From positions 1 through 60,609 of the forward strand of contig CAYMLL010000010.1 of NCBI GenBank assembly GCA_964390645.1: 60,609 bases of DNA, in the 5' to 3' direction. The translations under genes and the position numbers were made by a program. The notes beneath the pieces are model-generated. The model was not told the origin of the DNA. It saw only the letters and a program-made list of their open reading frames with translations, and made no database searches. Numbering within the stretch: the first letter of the stretch is position 1; each line of letters starts with the position of its first letter. This DNA is from CAYMLL01 sp964390645. Lineage in GTDB: Bacteria > Planctomycetota > UBA8108. This document shows positions 43,914-52,793 of the stretch, piece after piece.

Positions 43914-45169
43914 TCGTCGTCCTCCAGCAGGTCCAGGCAGAGGAGCTCGGCTCCGGCGAGAATCTCCCGGATCTGGTCCCGGTCCAGCCCGGCCAGGGCC
44001 TTCCTGGCACGGTTGTTCTGCCAGAGGGTATCGAGAGCTCCGGTCTCGATCCGGTCGAGACCCTCGGGGCTGGCGCCGTGCTCTTTCGCGACGGTCAGCA
44101 CCTCGGCCAGGAGGTCTCCCTGCTGCGCGCGCTGCTCCAGGTCCACTTCGGGGCGGCAGTCGAGCTCGATGCGCTGTACCCAGACGAGCGGGTCGGAGGA
44201 CGCGAGGCTCTCCCGGACGCGCGCCAGGAGATCGTCGTCGGCTCCCTCGGCGCGGAGATCCTTGTAGAGGGCGCCGCGGCCTTCGATGCGTACGCGGCAG
44301 ACGACGTCCCGTCCCGCGGCAGCGGTCAGCAGCGCCTCCAGCGTCTCGCCGAGCCGGCGATCCAGCGCGTCCAGGGTGTCGAGGTCGTCGATCGATACCG
44401 AGATCTGACGCCAGCGGACCACGTCGAGGGGGAGGAACTCGAGCTCCGCCTTGCCCTGCGCATCCACCCGGACCAGGTAGCAGCCGCGGGCGTCCTGCTC
44501 ACGGATGGAGCGACCCTGGATGTTGCCGGGGTAGACCACCAGCGGGTCCTCGCTGAGCGTCTGGCGGGTATGGACGTGGCCGAGCGCCCAGTAGTCCATA
44601 CCGGAGGACCTCAGCTCGGCGAGCTCGCACGGGGCGTACGACTCGTGGCCGGTGTCCGAGCCGACGTTGCAGTGCAGCAGTCCGATTCGATAGAGACCGG
44701 GAGGGCCGGGCTCGAGCTTCTTCGCGAGGTTGCTGTGAACGTCCTTCTTCGGGAAGCTGATGCCCGAGACGGTGGCCACCGCATCGCCGTCGACCTCGAC
44801 GGTGACGGTCTCCGCGGTCTTGCCGAAGACGTGCACCTCCTGCGGCCACTCCAGGGAGCTGACGCGACCGTCGAGGGGGTCGTGGTTGCCGTGCACCACG
44901 AAGGACCGGATTCCGCCATCCGCGAGGCGCTTCAGACCGCTGTGGAACAAGAGCTGCGCACCGAGGCTGCGGTCCCCGCCGTCGTAGACATCGCCGGCCA
45001 CCAGGAGGAAGTCCACCTCGTGAGATGTGCAGGCTTTGGTGAGAGCCTCGAAGGCGCGAAGCGTCGACTTTCGCAGCCGTCCGGCGACGTCGGGGGAATC
45101 GGCGCTGACGCCCTTGAACGGGCTGCCGATGTGCAGGTCCGCCGCGTGGATGAAGGAGAAGGGCTTCAA
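43910..45169 (-). CDS. SbcD/YhaO-like DNA repair metallophosphoesterase
   Basis: A 419-residue calcineurin-like nuclease. Metal motifs are DLH (11-13), GDVYD (59-63), GNHD (94-97), the histidine of GLLHCNV and GHVH. The length and order match YhaO rather than the shorter phosphatases; a C-terminal capping and coiled-coil-binding region follows (about 270-419). The start is a TTG at 45169 with GAAGG about 10 bases upstream. It precedes the ATPase gene with a 4-base overlap, so both are made in a coupled way. The expected reaction is Mn-dependent DNA cutting controlled by the ATPase. Confidence 0.92.
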   Translation of the reverse strand: MKPFSFIHAADLHIGSPFKGVSADSPDVAGRLRKSTLRAFEALTKACTSHEVDFLLVAGDVYDGGDRSLGAQLLFHSGLKRLADGGIRSFVVHGNHDPLDGRVSSLEWPQEVHVFGKTAETVTVEVDGDAVATVSGISFPKKDVHSNLAKKLEPGPPGLYRIGLLHCNVGSDTGHESYAPCELAELRSSGMDYWALGHVHTRQTLSEDPLVVYPGNIQGRSIREQDARGCYLVRVDAQGKAELEFLPLDVVRWRQISVSIDDLDTLDALDRRLGETLEALLTAAAGRDVVCRVRIEGRGALYKDLRAEGADDDLLARVRESLASSDPLVWVQRIELDCRPEVDLEQRAQQGDLLAEVLTVAKEHGASPEGLDRIETGALDTLWQNNRARKALAGLDRDQIREILAGAELLCLDLLEDDE

Positions 45170-45779
45170 GGGGTGAGCCTTCGGGGGGACCGCGCGTCTG
45201 CCATGGAGAGGACCCGGGTGAGGGCAGCCGGGATGACGAGTCGTCGAAGAGTGACGGGCGGTACGATCCGGCGTCAGCGGGGCGGCTGCGGGAACCGGGG
45301 TCGAGCATACATCTCACGGCGCTCGTCCATCAACGACGGGACCGCGGAACCACGCCGCAGCGGTGTCGTGTCGCGGCCCGTGGCAGGCTCTCCTCGATGA
45401 CGGACGGGCGACTCCGTGCCGCGGTGCAGGGGCTCGGCTCTTCAACCTGCCGTACCTCGTCCGGCGATGAGGGGCCGCCGCGGTCGCGGGTCGAGCTCGA
45501 AGCGTGTCGTCGCCTCGGGCGCCTCCGGCGAAGGCGCCGACGGGCCCCATCGTCGGCCTCCGGCGGTGGGTACGTCCCCGAGAGCGGGATGTGCCGGTGC
45601 GCGCCGTTCTCGAGCTCTCCTCGGATTCGGTGGGGCACAGCCGGCGATCCACGAGGATCGCCGTGGCCGGTTCGTCAGCGTCTTCTCGGCTCGCCGGTCC
45701 CGAGAGCAGCAGGCGCTCGCCGGTCCCGAGCGTCGAAGCCGGCCCTTTTCACGATCGAGCCTCGTTGACCGGGTGAGGT
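45170..45779. other. Intergenic region upstream of the YhaO-YhaN pair, 610 bases
   Basis: Holds one promoter candidate for the nuclease operon. The remaining open frames in all directions are arginine-rich and have no family motif. Nothing else was recognised. Confidence 0.45.
45304..45333 (-). promoter_or_regulatory. Promoter of the YhaO-YhaN operon
   Basis: On the minus strand TTGATG (45333-45328) and TATGCT (45309-45304) with an 18-base spacer. The leader would be about 130 bases to the TTG at 45169. Confidence 0.4.
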
Positions 45780-47180
45780 CTACCGCGCTCCGCGGACCTC
45801 GATGACGCTGCCACCCGAGGTGAAGCCGGCGCTACCGGGGCCGGCGGTCTCCGTCTGCTTGCAGTACTCGACGATGTAGAGCTTGCCGTGAGCGACGCAG
45901 ATGTCGACGGGCCGCGCCAGGCGATCCAGGAAGCGCTCGCAGACTGCGGCGACGCGCCCGTTCTCCTCGGAGAGTCGCACGTTCAAGACGTCGAAGCCGA
46001 TACGATTGTAGTTGACGAGGTTTCCGAAGCGCGCAAGAAAGAACGTGCCGGCGTAGCGTGCGGGAAGCTCCCCGGCCGAGTAGAACGCGAGCCCGGTGGG
46101 ACACGCGTGCGGGGTCAGGCTGTACATGGGTTTCTCTCCCAGGATTCCGCCGGGGCCGTCGTTGCGGATCGGCGGCTCGAACGTCATCCCCGCCGGCGGA
46201 GCCGGGCTGTCCGCATAGTCGGGCTTCTCCCCATCGCCGAAGACGTAGGGGAAACCGTAGTGCTTGCCCTCGCGGATATGGTTCAGCTCCTCGGGGTGGT
46301 CGGCCATCGGGCCGTTCTCCGCGTCGATCAGGCGTCCCTGGTCGTCCCAGTCGAAGCCGAACGGATTGCGATTGCCGCGTGAGAAGACGAACGGCTCCTG
46401 CTGACCCTGCGCCGGATCGAAGCGCAGAATCGACGCCGTGAAATCGCCACCGGCGAAGCCCGGGCCACCGGGGACGTCGGGGTGGGCACCCTCGCCGAGT
46501 CGGCTCACGTTCGCATCCTCGCCGGCCTCTCCATGGTCGGTTCGCGAGCCGCTGCCGAGGTAGATCATGCCGTCCGGGCCTTGCGCGATGCGACACGCGC
46601 CGTGGTTGAACCCGCCGACACCGTAGGGATAGCTGAAGGTTGTCCACAGCTTCGGAGCAGTCGGTCGGCCATCGCTGCCGATCCGGGCCGTGCGGTAGAT
46701 ATCGACGCGGTTGACGAAGACGTCGCCGGGAATCTGGACGTTCACGACGATGTACAGTCGCGCGTCGCGGTCGAGGGTCAGGCCGAGGCAGAGCGTCGCC
46801 CGCAGCGTGATCGGCGAGTTGACCAGGAGCGGGTCGACCGGCAAGGAGATGTTGACCTCCTGACGTTCCGGCTGATCGATGTAGCTCTGTCCTCTGAGCG
46901 CGAGAGTACGGGCGCCGCTCGTCGGGTTCAGCAGCCAGACGTCGCCGCCGTCACCGAGCACGTAGAGGTGCTCCGTGAGCGGATGTGCGCCGATGCGCAC
47001 GGGTTTCTGCTCGTCGCTCGAGAAGTCGGCACATCGACGAAGCTCGACGCCTTGCGGCGCTCGCGGCAGGGTCCGGGCGGGAACCCGGTCGTCGCGCCAG
47101 TTGTCGTCGACGGCGGTGACGGAGCAGCCGCCCAGCGCCAGGGTGATCGACGCGCCAAGAAGGGAGTTTCGGATGGGCAT
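45780..47180 (-). CDS. PQQ-type glucose/sorbosone dehydrogenase-like lipoprotein
   Basis: A 466-residue exported protein. The ATG at 47180 gives a short lipoprotein signal with lipobox ALGGC (cysteine 19); an earlier in-frame start would lengthen the n-region. The body is a six-bladed propeller of the soluble glucose dehydrogenase type: CLGLTLDRDARLYIVV, GMIYLGSGSRTDHGEAGEDA, ILRFDPAQG, FSRGNRNPFGFDWD (family signature RNPFG), ENGP and EELNHIREGKHYGFPYVFGD. Members oxidise sugars in the periplasm with PQQ, but many are of unknown substrate and some have lost the cofactor. The nearest genes are not PQQ synthesis genes. The ribosome site is weak. Confidence 0.87.
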   Translation of the reverse strand: MPIRNSLLGASITLALGGCSVTAVDDNWRDDRVPARTLPRAPQGVELRRCADFSSDEQKPVRIGAHPLTEHLYVLGDGGDVWLLNPTSGARTLALRGQSYIDQPERQEVNISLPVDPLLVNSPITLRATLCLGLTLDRDARLYIVVNVQIPGDVFVNRVDIYRTARIGSDGRPTAPKLWTTFSYPYGVGGFNHGACRIAQGPDGMIYLGSGSRTDHGEAGEDANVSRLGEGAHPDVPGGPGFAGGDFTASILRFDPAQGQQEPFVFSRGNRNPFGFDWDDQGRLIDAENGPMADHPEELNHIREGKHYGFPYVFGDGEKPDYADSPAPPAGMTFEPPIRNDGPGGILGEKPMYSLTPHACPTGLAFYSAGELPARYAGTFFLARFGNLVNYNRIGFDVLNVRLSEENGRVAAVCERFLDRLARPVDICVAHGKLYIVEYCKQTETAGPGSAGFTSGGSVIEVRGAR

Positions 47181-47483
47181 TCGGCAACTCGCTCGTGGGT
47201 GGAAGATGGACGCTCGCATCCTGCGATGCAGATCGAGAATCGACAAGGGGTACGGCTCTCCGCGTGCCGCTCTTTTCCTTCTCGAGGAGCCCGAGTGGTG
47301 CCGAGCTCACAGCTTCGGTCGTTGTCTCGAAAGCTCCCCGCGGACGTGAAGACGCCGCTTGCGCCGTCGGCTGCAGCTCACCGTCTCCTCGTCTGCATCT
47401 CGTGGCGGCGTCGAACGCGGTGGTCCGTTCGCCGAACGACAGCGTCAGGCCGTCCCGTGCGAGAGGGTCCAGCCCGGTTCCGG
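47181..47483. other. Divergent intergenic region, about 300 bases
   Basis: Between the sugar dehydrogenase start and the small zinc-ribbon frame. A weak minus-strand pair (TTGTCG at 47246-47241 and CAGGAT at 47223-47218, 17-base spacer) is the only promoter-like element I saw. Confidence 0.3.
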
Positions 47484-47642
47484 GTGGCCGCCGGCACCAG
47501 GGACGCCGTCGAGGAAACCGCCGCGAACTTCTGCCGGGGCTGCGGCGCCGCGCTCGCCAGGCCCCGGCCCTGCGGCCGCTGCGGCGAGCTCATTGATCCC
47601 GACGCGCGCTTCTGCGACAACTGCGGCATGCGGATCGCGTGA
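47484..47642 (+). CDS. Small double zinc-ribbon protein
   Basis: A 52-residue open frame from a GTG. It contains CRGCG, CGRCG and CDNCG, so two overlapping zinc ribbons are possible, with ELIDPDARF between the last two, a segment typical of these ribbons. The frame runs further upstream, but that part is arginine-rich; another GTG at 47457 is possible. No strong ribosome site is visible. The pattern of cysteines is too regular to be chance, so I think it is coding, but the exact start is unsure. It lies 138 bases before the exonuclease gene and may share its transcript. Confidence 0.5.
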   Translation: MAAGTRDAVEETAANFCRGCGAALARPRPCGRCGELIDPDARFCDNCGMRIA

Positions 47643-47780
47643 CCGCCATGATGGACCGGTTAGGGGGCCGGCCCGCGCACGGCGGAGCTTCGTGGCGACG
47701 AGGGAGAACGCGCCGTGGTCCGCACGGATCTGTTCACCTCTTCGCGCCGTGCAGTTCGACGATATCCGGAGTGCTCCGTC

Positions 47781-48584
47781 ATGATCGACCGTCCGATCGT
47801 CGCCTTCGACATCGAGACCATTCCCGATCCGGACGTCGGCAGACGCATCCTCGGTCTTTCAGGTGACGACCGGACGGTCGTCGAGGCGATGGTCGAGCGA
47901 CGGCTCGAGGAGACCGGAGGGGCCGGCAAGTATCCGCAGCTCCCTCACCACCGTGTCGTCACGGTGGGGGTGGCCCGGCTCGATCCGTCCACGGGTCGCT
48001 TCGACCTGGGAACGACGGGCGGGGCGGCGCTCGACGAGGCGAGCCACCTGCTGGGCTTCTTCGAGACCATCGCGAAGGCGGAGACTCCGCCGCGGCTGGT
48101 GTCCTGGAACGGGTCAGGCTTCGACCTGCCCGTGGTGCGCTACCGTTCGATGCTGCACGGGATCCCGGCGCCGGCGCTTCACGGCGGGGTCGGCGGTGAC
48201 AGCGCCGCGCCAGGCGACTACGGCAGGCGCCACGGCGATCTGCACATCGATCTGATGGACGTGCTGTCGGGCTACGGCGCTTCGCGCTGGGTGGGGCTGG
48301 GGACACTGGGCCGGCTCGTGGGGTTGCCGGAGATGTCGTTTCTGCAGGGCGAGGTCTACGAGCATGTCCTGAGCGGCGAGGAGGAGCGCGTGCGCGAGTA
48401 CTGCAAGCTCGACGTGGTCCATACGCTGCTGCTCTTCCTGCTGTGGCTCCTCCACCGGGGCGACCTGAGCCGCGACCGCCTCACGGAGCTCGTCGGCGCG
48501 GTCGCCGACCATCTGCAGGAGCACGACCACGCCGGCTGGAAGGACGTCGCGACCGGGCTGCGGAGCTGGCCAGGCGCGCGGTAG
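47781..48584 (+). CDS. 3'-5' exonuclease related to the PolB exonuclease domain
   Basis: A 267-residue stand-alone DEDDy exonuclease. Exo I is DIETIP (near residue 9). Exo II is the segment SWNGSGFDLPVVRYRSM. Exo III is VREYCKLDVVHTLLL with the conserved Tyr and Asp. There is no polymerase domain. The ATG at 47781 has GGAG 9 bases upstream, and an in-frame extension to 47715 lacks similarity. It should trim single-stranded DNA 3' ends, perhaps in repair or in control of replication. No partner gene sits beside it. Family assignment by motif is firm. Confidence 0.88.
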   Translation: MIDRPIVAFDIETIPDPDVGRRILGLSGDDRTVVEAMVERRLEETGGAGKYPQLPHHRVVTVGVARLDPSTGRFDLGTTGGAALDEASHLLGFFETIAKAETPPRLVSWNGSGFDLPVVRYRSMLHGIPAPALHGGVGGDSAAPGDYGRRHGDLHIDLMDVLSGYGASRWVGLGTLGRLVGLPEMSFLQGEVYEHVLSGEEERVREYCKLDVVHTLLLFLLWLLHRGDLSRDRLTELVGAVADHLQEHDHAGWKDVATGLRSWPGAR

Positions 48585-48595
48585 GGGCGCTACGA

Positions 48596-48619
48596 GGGAG
48601 CCCGGGTCGGGCTTCTCCC
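48596..48619. terminator. Hairpin between convergent genes, no U tract
   Basis: GGGAG (48596-48600) pairs with CTCCC (48615-48619). CCCG (48601-48604) pairs with CGGG (48608-48611). A 3-base bulge and a 3-base loop complete it. It is just after the exonuclease stop and between convergent genes. Lack of a T run keeps confidence low. Confidence 0.3.
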
Positions 48620-48751
48620 GGTCGTCGGTCGGTCGTCACCTGCAGTCGGTCGCGATTCCACCGTCTGCCGGGTCGCGCCGCGAGCGCGTCGCCGGATCGT
48701 CTCCGACTCGTGTGCTGCCACCGCGTCTCGACGGTCTGCGCACTTCTCCCC

Positions 48752-49936
48752 TCAGATCTCCAGCTCCGCGTACCGCGCGTTGCACGCGGTGTCGTAGGCG
48801 ATTCGCATTCGACGCGATCGCGGGAAGAGCTGCAGCGTCGCGGTCGTGTACCAGTACGACCCGTGGGTGCAGATCGTGTGGTCCCCGGCGACCCCGTCGG
48901 GCCCGTGATCCGCGAGCAGCGCGGCGAGGTCGTCCGCGCCCAGCGGCGCCGTCCCGTCGAGCAGCTCGGTGAAGCGTCGGTCGCGCCCCTTCGACGAGTC
49001 GTGCACCCGGCAGCCACGCACCGCCGTGGGCCCGCCCTCGGAGAACACCGCCTCCGGGTCGACCTCGACCGTCCTCATCGCCGCGGCGCGGAAGCGATTC
49101 GTATGGACGATCAGGTCCTCGCCCGCCTCCGGGCGCCTCAGCGCGCTGCGCGTGTTGGAGAGCTCCATCGACGCGATGTCGCCGCTCGCGTCCGCCAGCA
49201 TCAGGATGCCCCCGCCCCAGCGCGGCAGAGTCTCGAGAAGCTCCGCCGCCGCCGCCACCGTGCGGCAGCGCTCGAGCACCGTCGAGACCGCCATCGAGAT
49301 CGTCCCCGACCAGGTCGGCCGGTCCCGCACGTAGGCGTAGTCGTAGGTGACACAGAGCCCGTGCTCGTTCATCCCGTCCACCGCTCCGCAGAGCGCCGCG
49401 ATCGTGAAGTCGAGGGAGCGGTATCCACCCTGCGGCCGGCTGTCCCGGATCACGTAGAACGGCTGGATGAGCGGCAGGTAGTCGAAGTTCCTCGCGATCA
49501 CCGGCTCCCCGTCGGCCGACCTGGTCCCCCGCACCGCGATCGCCGAGCAGGCTCCGGGCGGCGGCACGACGGTCTTTCCCTCGACCGTCGCGACCAGCGG
49601 CTCCAGCGCGTTCAGGAGCCACACGGACCCTCGCGACAGCCCCGAGCCCGCCACGAGCCCGTCGAGCTTCCGCGACATCCCGTCGTGGTCCTTCCCGAGG
49701 CCGGACCAGGCCTTGCGGACCCTGCGCTCCGCCAGGCGCCGGAACAGGGGGAAGGGCAGCCACGCGGGACTCTCGAGCCGAAAGGCCTCGAGATCCCGCA
49801 GCGAAGCCAGCGCCCCGCGGATCTGCGTCCGCAGCGCCAGCCCCTGCTCGAAGCCCATCTCGTGGGGGCTTCCCCGGCAGACGACGTCCACCGAGGGCGC
49901 TCCGCGGCTCGGGCTCGTCGGTGGGGGTTCGGGCAT
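48752..49936 (-). CDS. C45-family (acyl-transferase / penicillin acylase-like) Ntn hydrolase
   Basis: A 394-residue protein of the N-terminal nucleophile hydrolase superfamily, closest in pattern to acyl-CoA:6-aminopenicillanate acyltransferase (peptidase family C45). The expected nucleophile is the cysteine of PPGACSAIAV, exposed by self-cleavage between Ala and Cys. Supporting segments are RNFDYLP, AVDGMNEHGLCVTYDYAYV and the Asn in HTNRF. No signal peptide is visible, so it may be cytosolic. The ATG at 49936 has no good ribosome site and about 15 N-terminal residues look disordered, so the start may be slightly later. Substrate is unknown; such enzymes often handle amides or acylated peptides. 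Confidence 0.82.
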   Translation of the reverse strand: MPEPPPTSPSRGAPSVDVVCRGSPHEMGFEQGLALRTQIRGALASLRDLEAFRLESPAWLPFPLFRRLAERRVRKAWSGLGKDHDGMSRKLDGLVAGSGLSRGSVWLLNALEPLVATVEGKTVVPPPGACSAIAVRGTRSADGEPVIARNFDYLPLIQPFYVIRDSRPQGGYRSLDFTIAALCGAVDGMNEHGLCVTYDYAYVRDRPTWSGTISMAVSTVLERCRTVAAAAELLETLPRWGGGILMLADASGDIASMELSNTRSALRRPEAGEDLIVHTNRFRAAAMRTVEVDPEAVFSEGGPTAVRGCRVHDSSKGRDRRFTELLDGTAPLGADDLAALLADHGPDGVAGDHTICTHGSYWYTTATLQLFPRSRRMRIAYDTACNARYAELEI

Positions 49937-50528
49937 GACCGTGCGGCGCTCCCGTCGGGACGGACCTTCTCGGCCGCCCGGCCTGCCGGTCGGAAACGGC
50001 GCCTCGACCGGGACGGCGGCGACCCCGGACGACCGGCGATGCTATCGCAGGTGAGCGGCGGAAGCCACGGGTCGAGTCGTCGCCGGCCGGGAACGGTCCC
50101 GGCCGCCGGCTTCCGGCGCCGGCTGCGAACGACGCCTGGCGGTGTCGAGGAAGGCTCTCCCGCGTCTTCCCTTGCGGGGATCCTGCGGTTAGAACGGATA
50201 CGCGCGAGACGGGTCGCGGACTGCGGCGGTCGAGCCTCCCTGCAGCGATCGCAAGGCGAGCGAGCAGGGAGGGCCAGAAGAACGACGGCACTGCAGATCG
50301 GTATCCGCCTCGGCATCTGCGAGATCCTCTCGGCGCGGGCGCCATCGGCGAGGTGTACCCGGCGCGGGACACAGCTATCGAGCGCGAGGCCCGGCTGTCG
50401 GCGGCCCCGGACCCCGAGGCCCGAGGTCCCGGAGAGAATCGTCCCGGGTGACCCCTGACGTGAGACCGGTTCGGTGTTGTCACCGGACGCGGTTGCCGCG
50501 CGACCGGCTCCTTCTCGGAGGATGATCC
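49937..50528. other. Divergent intergenic region, 592 bases
   Basis: Between the C45-like hydrolase and the metallophosphatase. I found no convincing promoter, RNA or repeat; open frames here are arginine-rich and unconvincing. Confidence 0.4.
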
Positions 50529-51542
50529 ATGTCCAGTCGATCGACTCACGGTCCGGCACGAGAGCGGCCCGCCCGCCGGGACTTCATGCGGTCGGCAGCG
50601 GCCCTCGGGGTCTCCCTGGCGTTGCCATCTCCGATCACCGCGAACCTCGGTCGGCTGGAGAAGCCGGTCAAGCTCGGCCTGATCGCCGACCTCCATCACG
50701 ACGTCATGCACGACGGGCCGGAGCGTCTCGCCGCATTCCGCAAGGCCATGCAGGACGACCGGCCCGACGCCATCGTGCAGCTGGGCGACTTCGCCTACCC
50801 GAGCGCCGCGAACCGACCGCTCACCGATGCCTTTCGCAAGTCCCATCCCCGTGCGCTGCACGTCCTCGGCAACCACGACATCGACGGCGGCCACAGCTTC
50901 GAGCAGGTCGCCGGCCTCTGGGGCATGAAGGGCCGCTACTACACGGAGAGCATCGGTGGCTTGCAGCTCCTCGTGCTCGACGGCAACGAGAAGCCGCCGC
51001 AGCACCGCGGCGGCTATCCTGCCCACATCGGACCGCGGCAGCTCGACTGGCTGCGCTCGGAGCTCGCGCGGCTCGACGCGCCCGTGGTCGTCGTCTCTCA
51101 CCAGCCGCTGGCCGGCCCGTCTTGCATCGACAACGCCGAGGAGGTGCAGAAGGTCCTCAACGCGGCGGCGGACAAGGTGCTCCTGAGCGTCAACGGCCAC
51201 ACGCATATCGATCACCTCGTGCGTGCCGGCAAGATCATCAACCTGCACGTCAACTCGGCCTCCTACTACTGGGTCGGCGGGTCGCACCGGCACAGGAGCT
51301 ACCCCGAGGAGGTCCACTCGTCGCACCCCTACATCGAGTACACGTGTCCCTACGACAGGTCGCTCTTCACGACGCTGACCATCGATCCCGCCGGTGGTCG
51401 GATCCACCTGAAGGGCAGCGAGGCGCGCTGGGTCGGCAAGTCGCCCGCTCAGCTCGGGCTGGACTCCCACCCCGACCTCACCGACGGAGAGGAGATCTGT
51501 CCGCGAATTCGCGACCGCAGACTGCTGCGGCCGCCCGTCTGA
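50529..51542 (+). CDS. Tat-exported calcineurin-like metallophosphatase
   Basis: A 337-residue protein whose ATG has GGAGG 8 bases upstream. The twin-arginine signal is ARRDFMRSAA (Arg 16-17), so it folds in the cytoplasm and is exported. Metallophosphoesterase motifs are DLHHD (54-58), GDFAYP (86-91), GNHDID (114-119), SHQPLAG and NGHTHIDH. The last of these gives two metal histidines. It resembles 3',5'-cyclic-AMP phosphodiesterase-like and acid phosphatase-like exported enzymes. C-terminal strands (about 260-337) form a small extra domain. The substrate is unknown. It is convergent with the MetE-like operon. Confidence 0.88.
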   Translation: MSSRSTHGPARERPARRDFMRSAAALGVSLALPSPITANLGRLEKPVKLGLIADLHHDVMHDGPERLAAFRKAMQDDRPDAIVQLGDFAYPSAANRPLTDAFRKSHPRALHVLGNHDIDGGHSFEQVAGLWGMKGRYYTESIGGLQLLVLDGNEKPPQHRGGYPAHIGPRQLDWLRSELARLDAPVVVVSHQPLAGPSCIDNAEEVQKVLNAAADKVLLSVNGHTHIDHLVRAGKIINLHVNSASYYWVGGSHRHRSYPEEVHSSHPYIEYTCPYDRSLFTTLTIDPAGGRIHLKGSEARWVGKSPAQLGLDSHPDLTDGEEICPRIRDRRLLRPPV

Positions 51543-51572
51543 TCCGCCGGGCGCCGCCCCTTCACCCCACCG

Positions 51573-52736
51573 TCACCACAGACGCTCCGAGGCCAGCCGG
51601 GCGCCCTGCGCGAGGCTGCGAAACTTCTCCCAGACGATGCTGGGGTGGATCTCCTGCTCGGTGGCGGCGAAGGACGCGAAGCCGCAGTCGCTTCCGGCCA
51701 TGAGGTTCTCCCTGCCGACGACGCCGGCGAAGCGCACCAGGCGCTGGGCGATGAGCTCGGGGTGCTCGACCAGCGGCGTGGAGTGCGAGATGACGCCCGG
51801 GATCAGCGTCTTGCCCTCGGGCACCTCGACGTCCTCCCAGACCTGCCACTCGTGCTCGTGGCGCGGGTTGGCGGCCTCGAAGAGGTAGGCGCCGGCGCGG
51901 ACCTCGAGCACGATGTCGACGATGTCCGCGAGGTTCATCTCGTGGACGCGCGGGCCGATGTTGATGCCGTAGCAGGTGTGAAAGCGGACGCGGTCCTCGG
52001 GCAGCCCCTCGAGCGCGTGGTTGAGCGCCTCGACGCGCAGCGCCGCCCACTTGCGGCAATCCGCCACGCTGAGGTCGGGTCGCGAGATGTAGTAGGTGAG
52101 CAGGCGCGGGTCGTCGATCTGCAGCAGCAGGCCGGCGTCGACGATGGCCCGGTACTCCTCGCGCATCGCGGCGGCGATGGCGAAGAGGTACTCCTCGTCC
52201 GACCTGTAGAACGCGTTCGGCTGCTGGCCCTCCACGTCGGACGGCGAGACCGCGGTCATGAACATCTCCTCGACGCCGGTGGCAGCTGCGGCCGCCTGGA
52301 CGTTGGCGATGTCGCGCTCGAGGGCAGCGTGCCCGTCGTACTTCACCGGCCCCGTGCAGACGAGCTTCACCGGCGTCGCGACGAGCCCCTCGCGGGCCTT
52401 GCGGTGCGCGTCGTAGAACTCCGGGAAGGCGATCGTCTCCCGTGACTGCACCCACAGATCCTCGCCCTGGCGGTCGCTCGGCGAGAAGCCCTTCAGCCGC
52501 TGCGCGATGTAGGTGAGGAAGCTCGACTTGCTCTGCTCGCCGTCACAGACGATGTCGATGCCCGCCGCGGCCTGGCGCTCGACGCTGTCGGCGACCGCGT
52601 CGCGCACCAGAGACTCCAGCAGGTCGGCGTCGTGAGGCTCCCGCCGCTCCTTCGCGAAGAGGAGATCGAGGACGCCGCGCGGCCGCGCCAGGCTGCCGAC
52701 GTGGGTGGTGAGGATGCGGTCCGTGCTGCGCTTCAT
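51573..52736 (-). CDS. Cobalamin-independent methionine synthase (MetE C-terminal)-like protein
   Basis: A 387-residue TIM-barrel protein like the catalytic half of MetE, with no N-terminal half. It starts with the family segment TTHVGSLARP. Zinc ligands are in FHTCYG (His and Cys) and GSDCGF (Cys), with GQQPNAFY between. Stand-alone forms include epoxyalkane:coenzyme M transferase and uncharacterised methyltransferases. Without the N-terminal domain it probably does not use folate polyglutamate in the usual way. It lies 57 bases after the DUF1501 gene and may be the last gene of that operon. The reaction here is unknown; a zinc-bound thiol acting as nucleophile is the safest statement. Confidence 0.84.
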   Translation of the reverse strand: MKRSTDRILTTHVGSLARPRGVLDLLFAKERREPHDADLLESLVRDAVADSVERQAAAGIDIVCDGEQSKSSFLTYIAQRLKGFSPSDRQGEDLWVQSRETIAFPEFYDAHRKAREGLVATPVKLVCTGPVKYDGHAALERDIANVQAAAAATGVEEMFMTAVSPSDVEGQQPNAFYRSDEEYLFAIAAAMREEYRAIVDAGLLLQIDDPRLLTYYISRPDLSVADCRKWAALRVEALNHALEGLPEDRVRFHTCYGINIGPRVHEMNLADIVDIVLEVRAGAYLFEAANPRHEHEWQVWEDVEVPEGKTLIPGVISHSTPLVEHPELIAQRLVRFAGVVGRENLMAGSDCGFASFAATEQEIHPSIVWEKFRSLAQGARLASERLW

Positions 52737-52793
52737 GACCGGATGGTCCCGATGGTCTCTGGTGATCGAGGGGAGGCGGACCGCGACCCGGCG

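Noticed and set aside
48636..51470. Very long minus-strand open frame spanning the metallophosphatase and C45-like genes
   Set aside because: It crosses two supported genes on different strands and has low-complexity, arginine-rich sequence.
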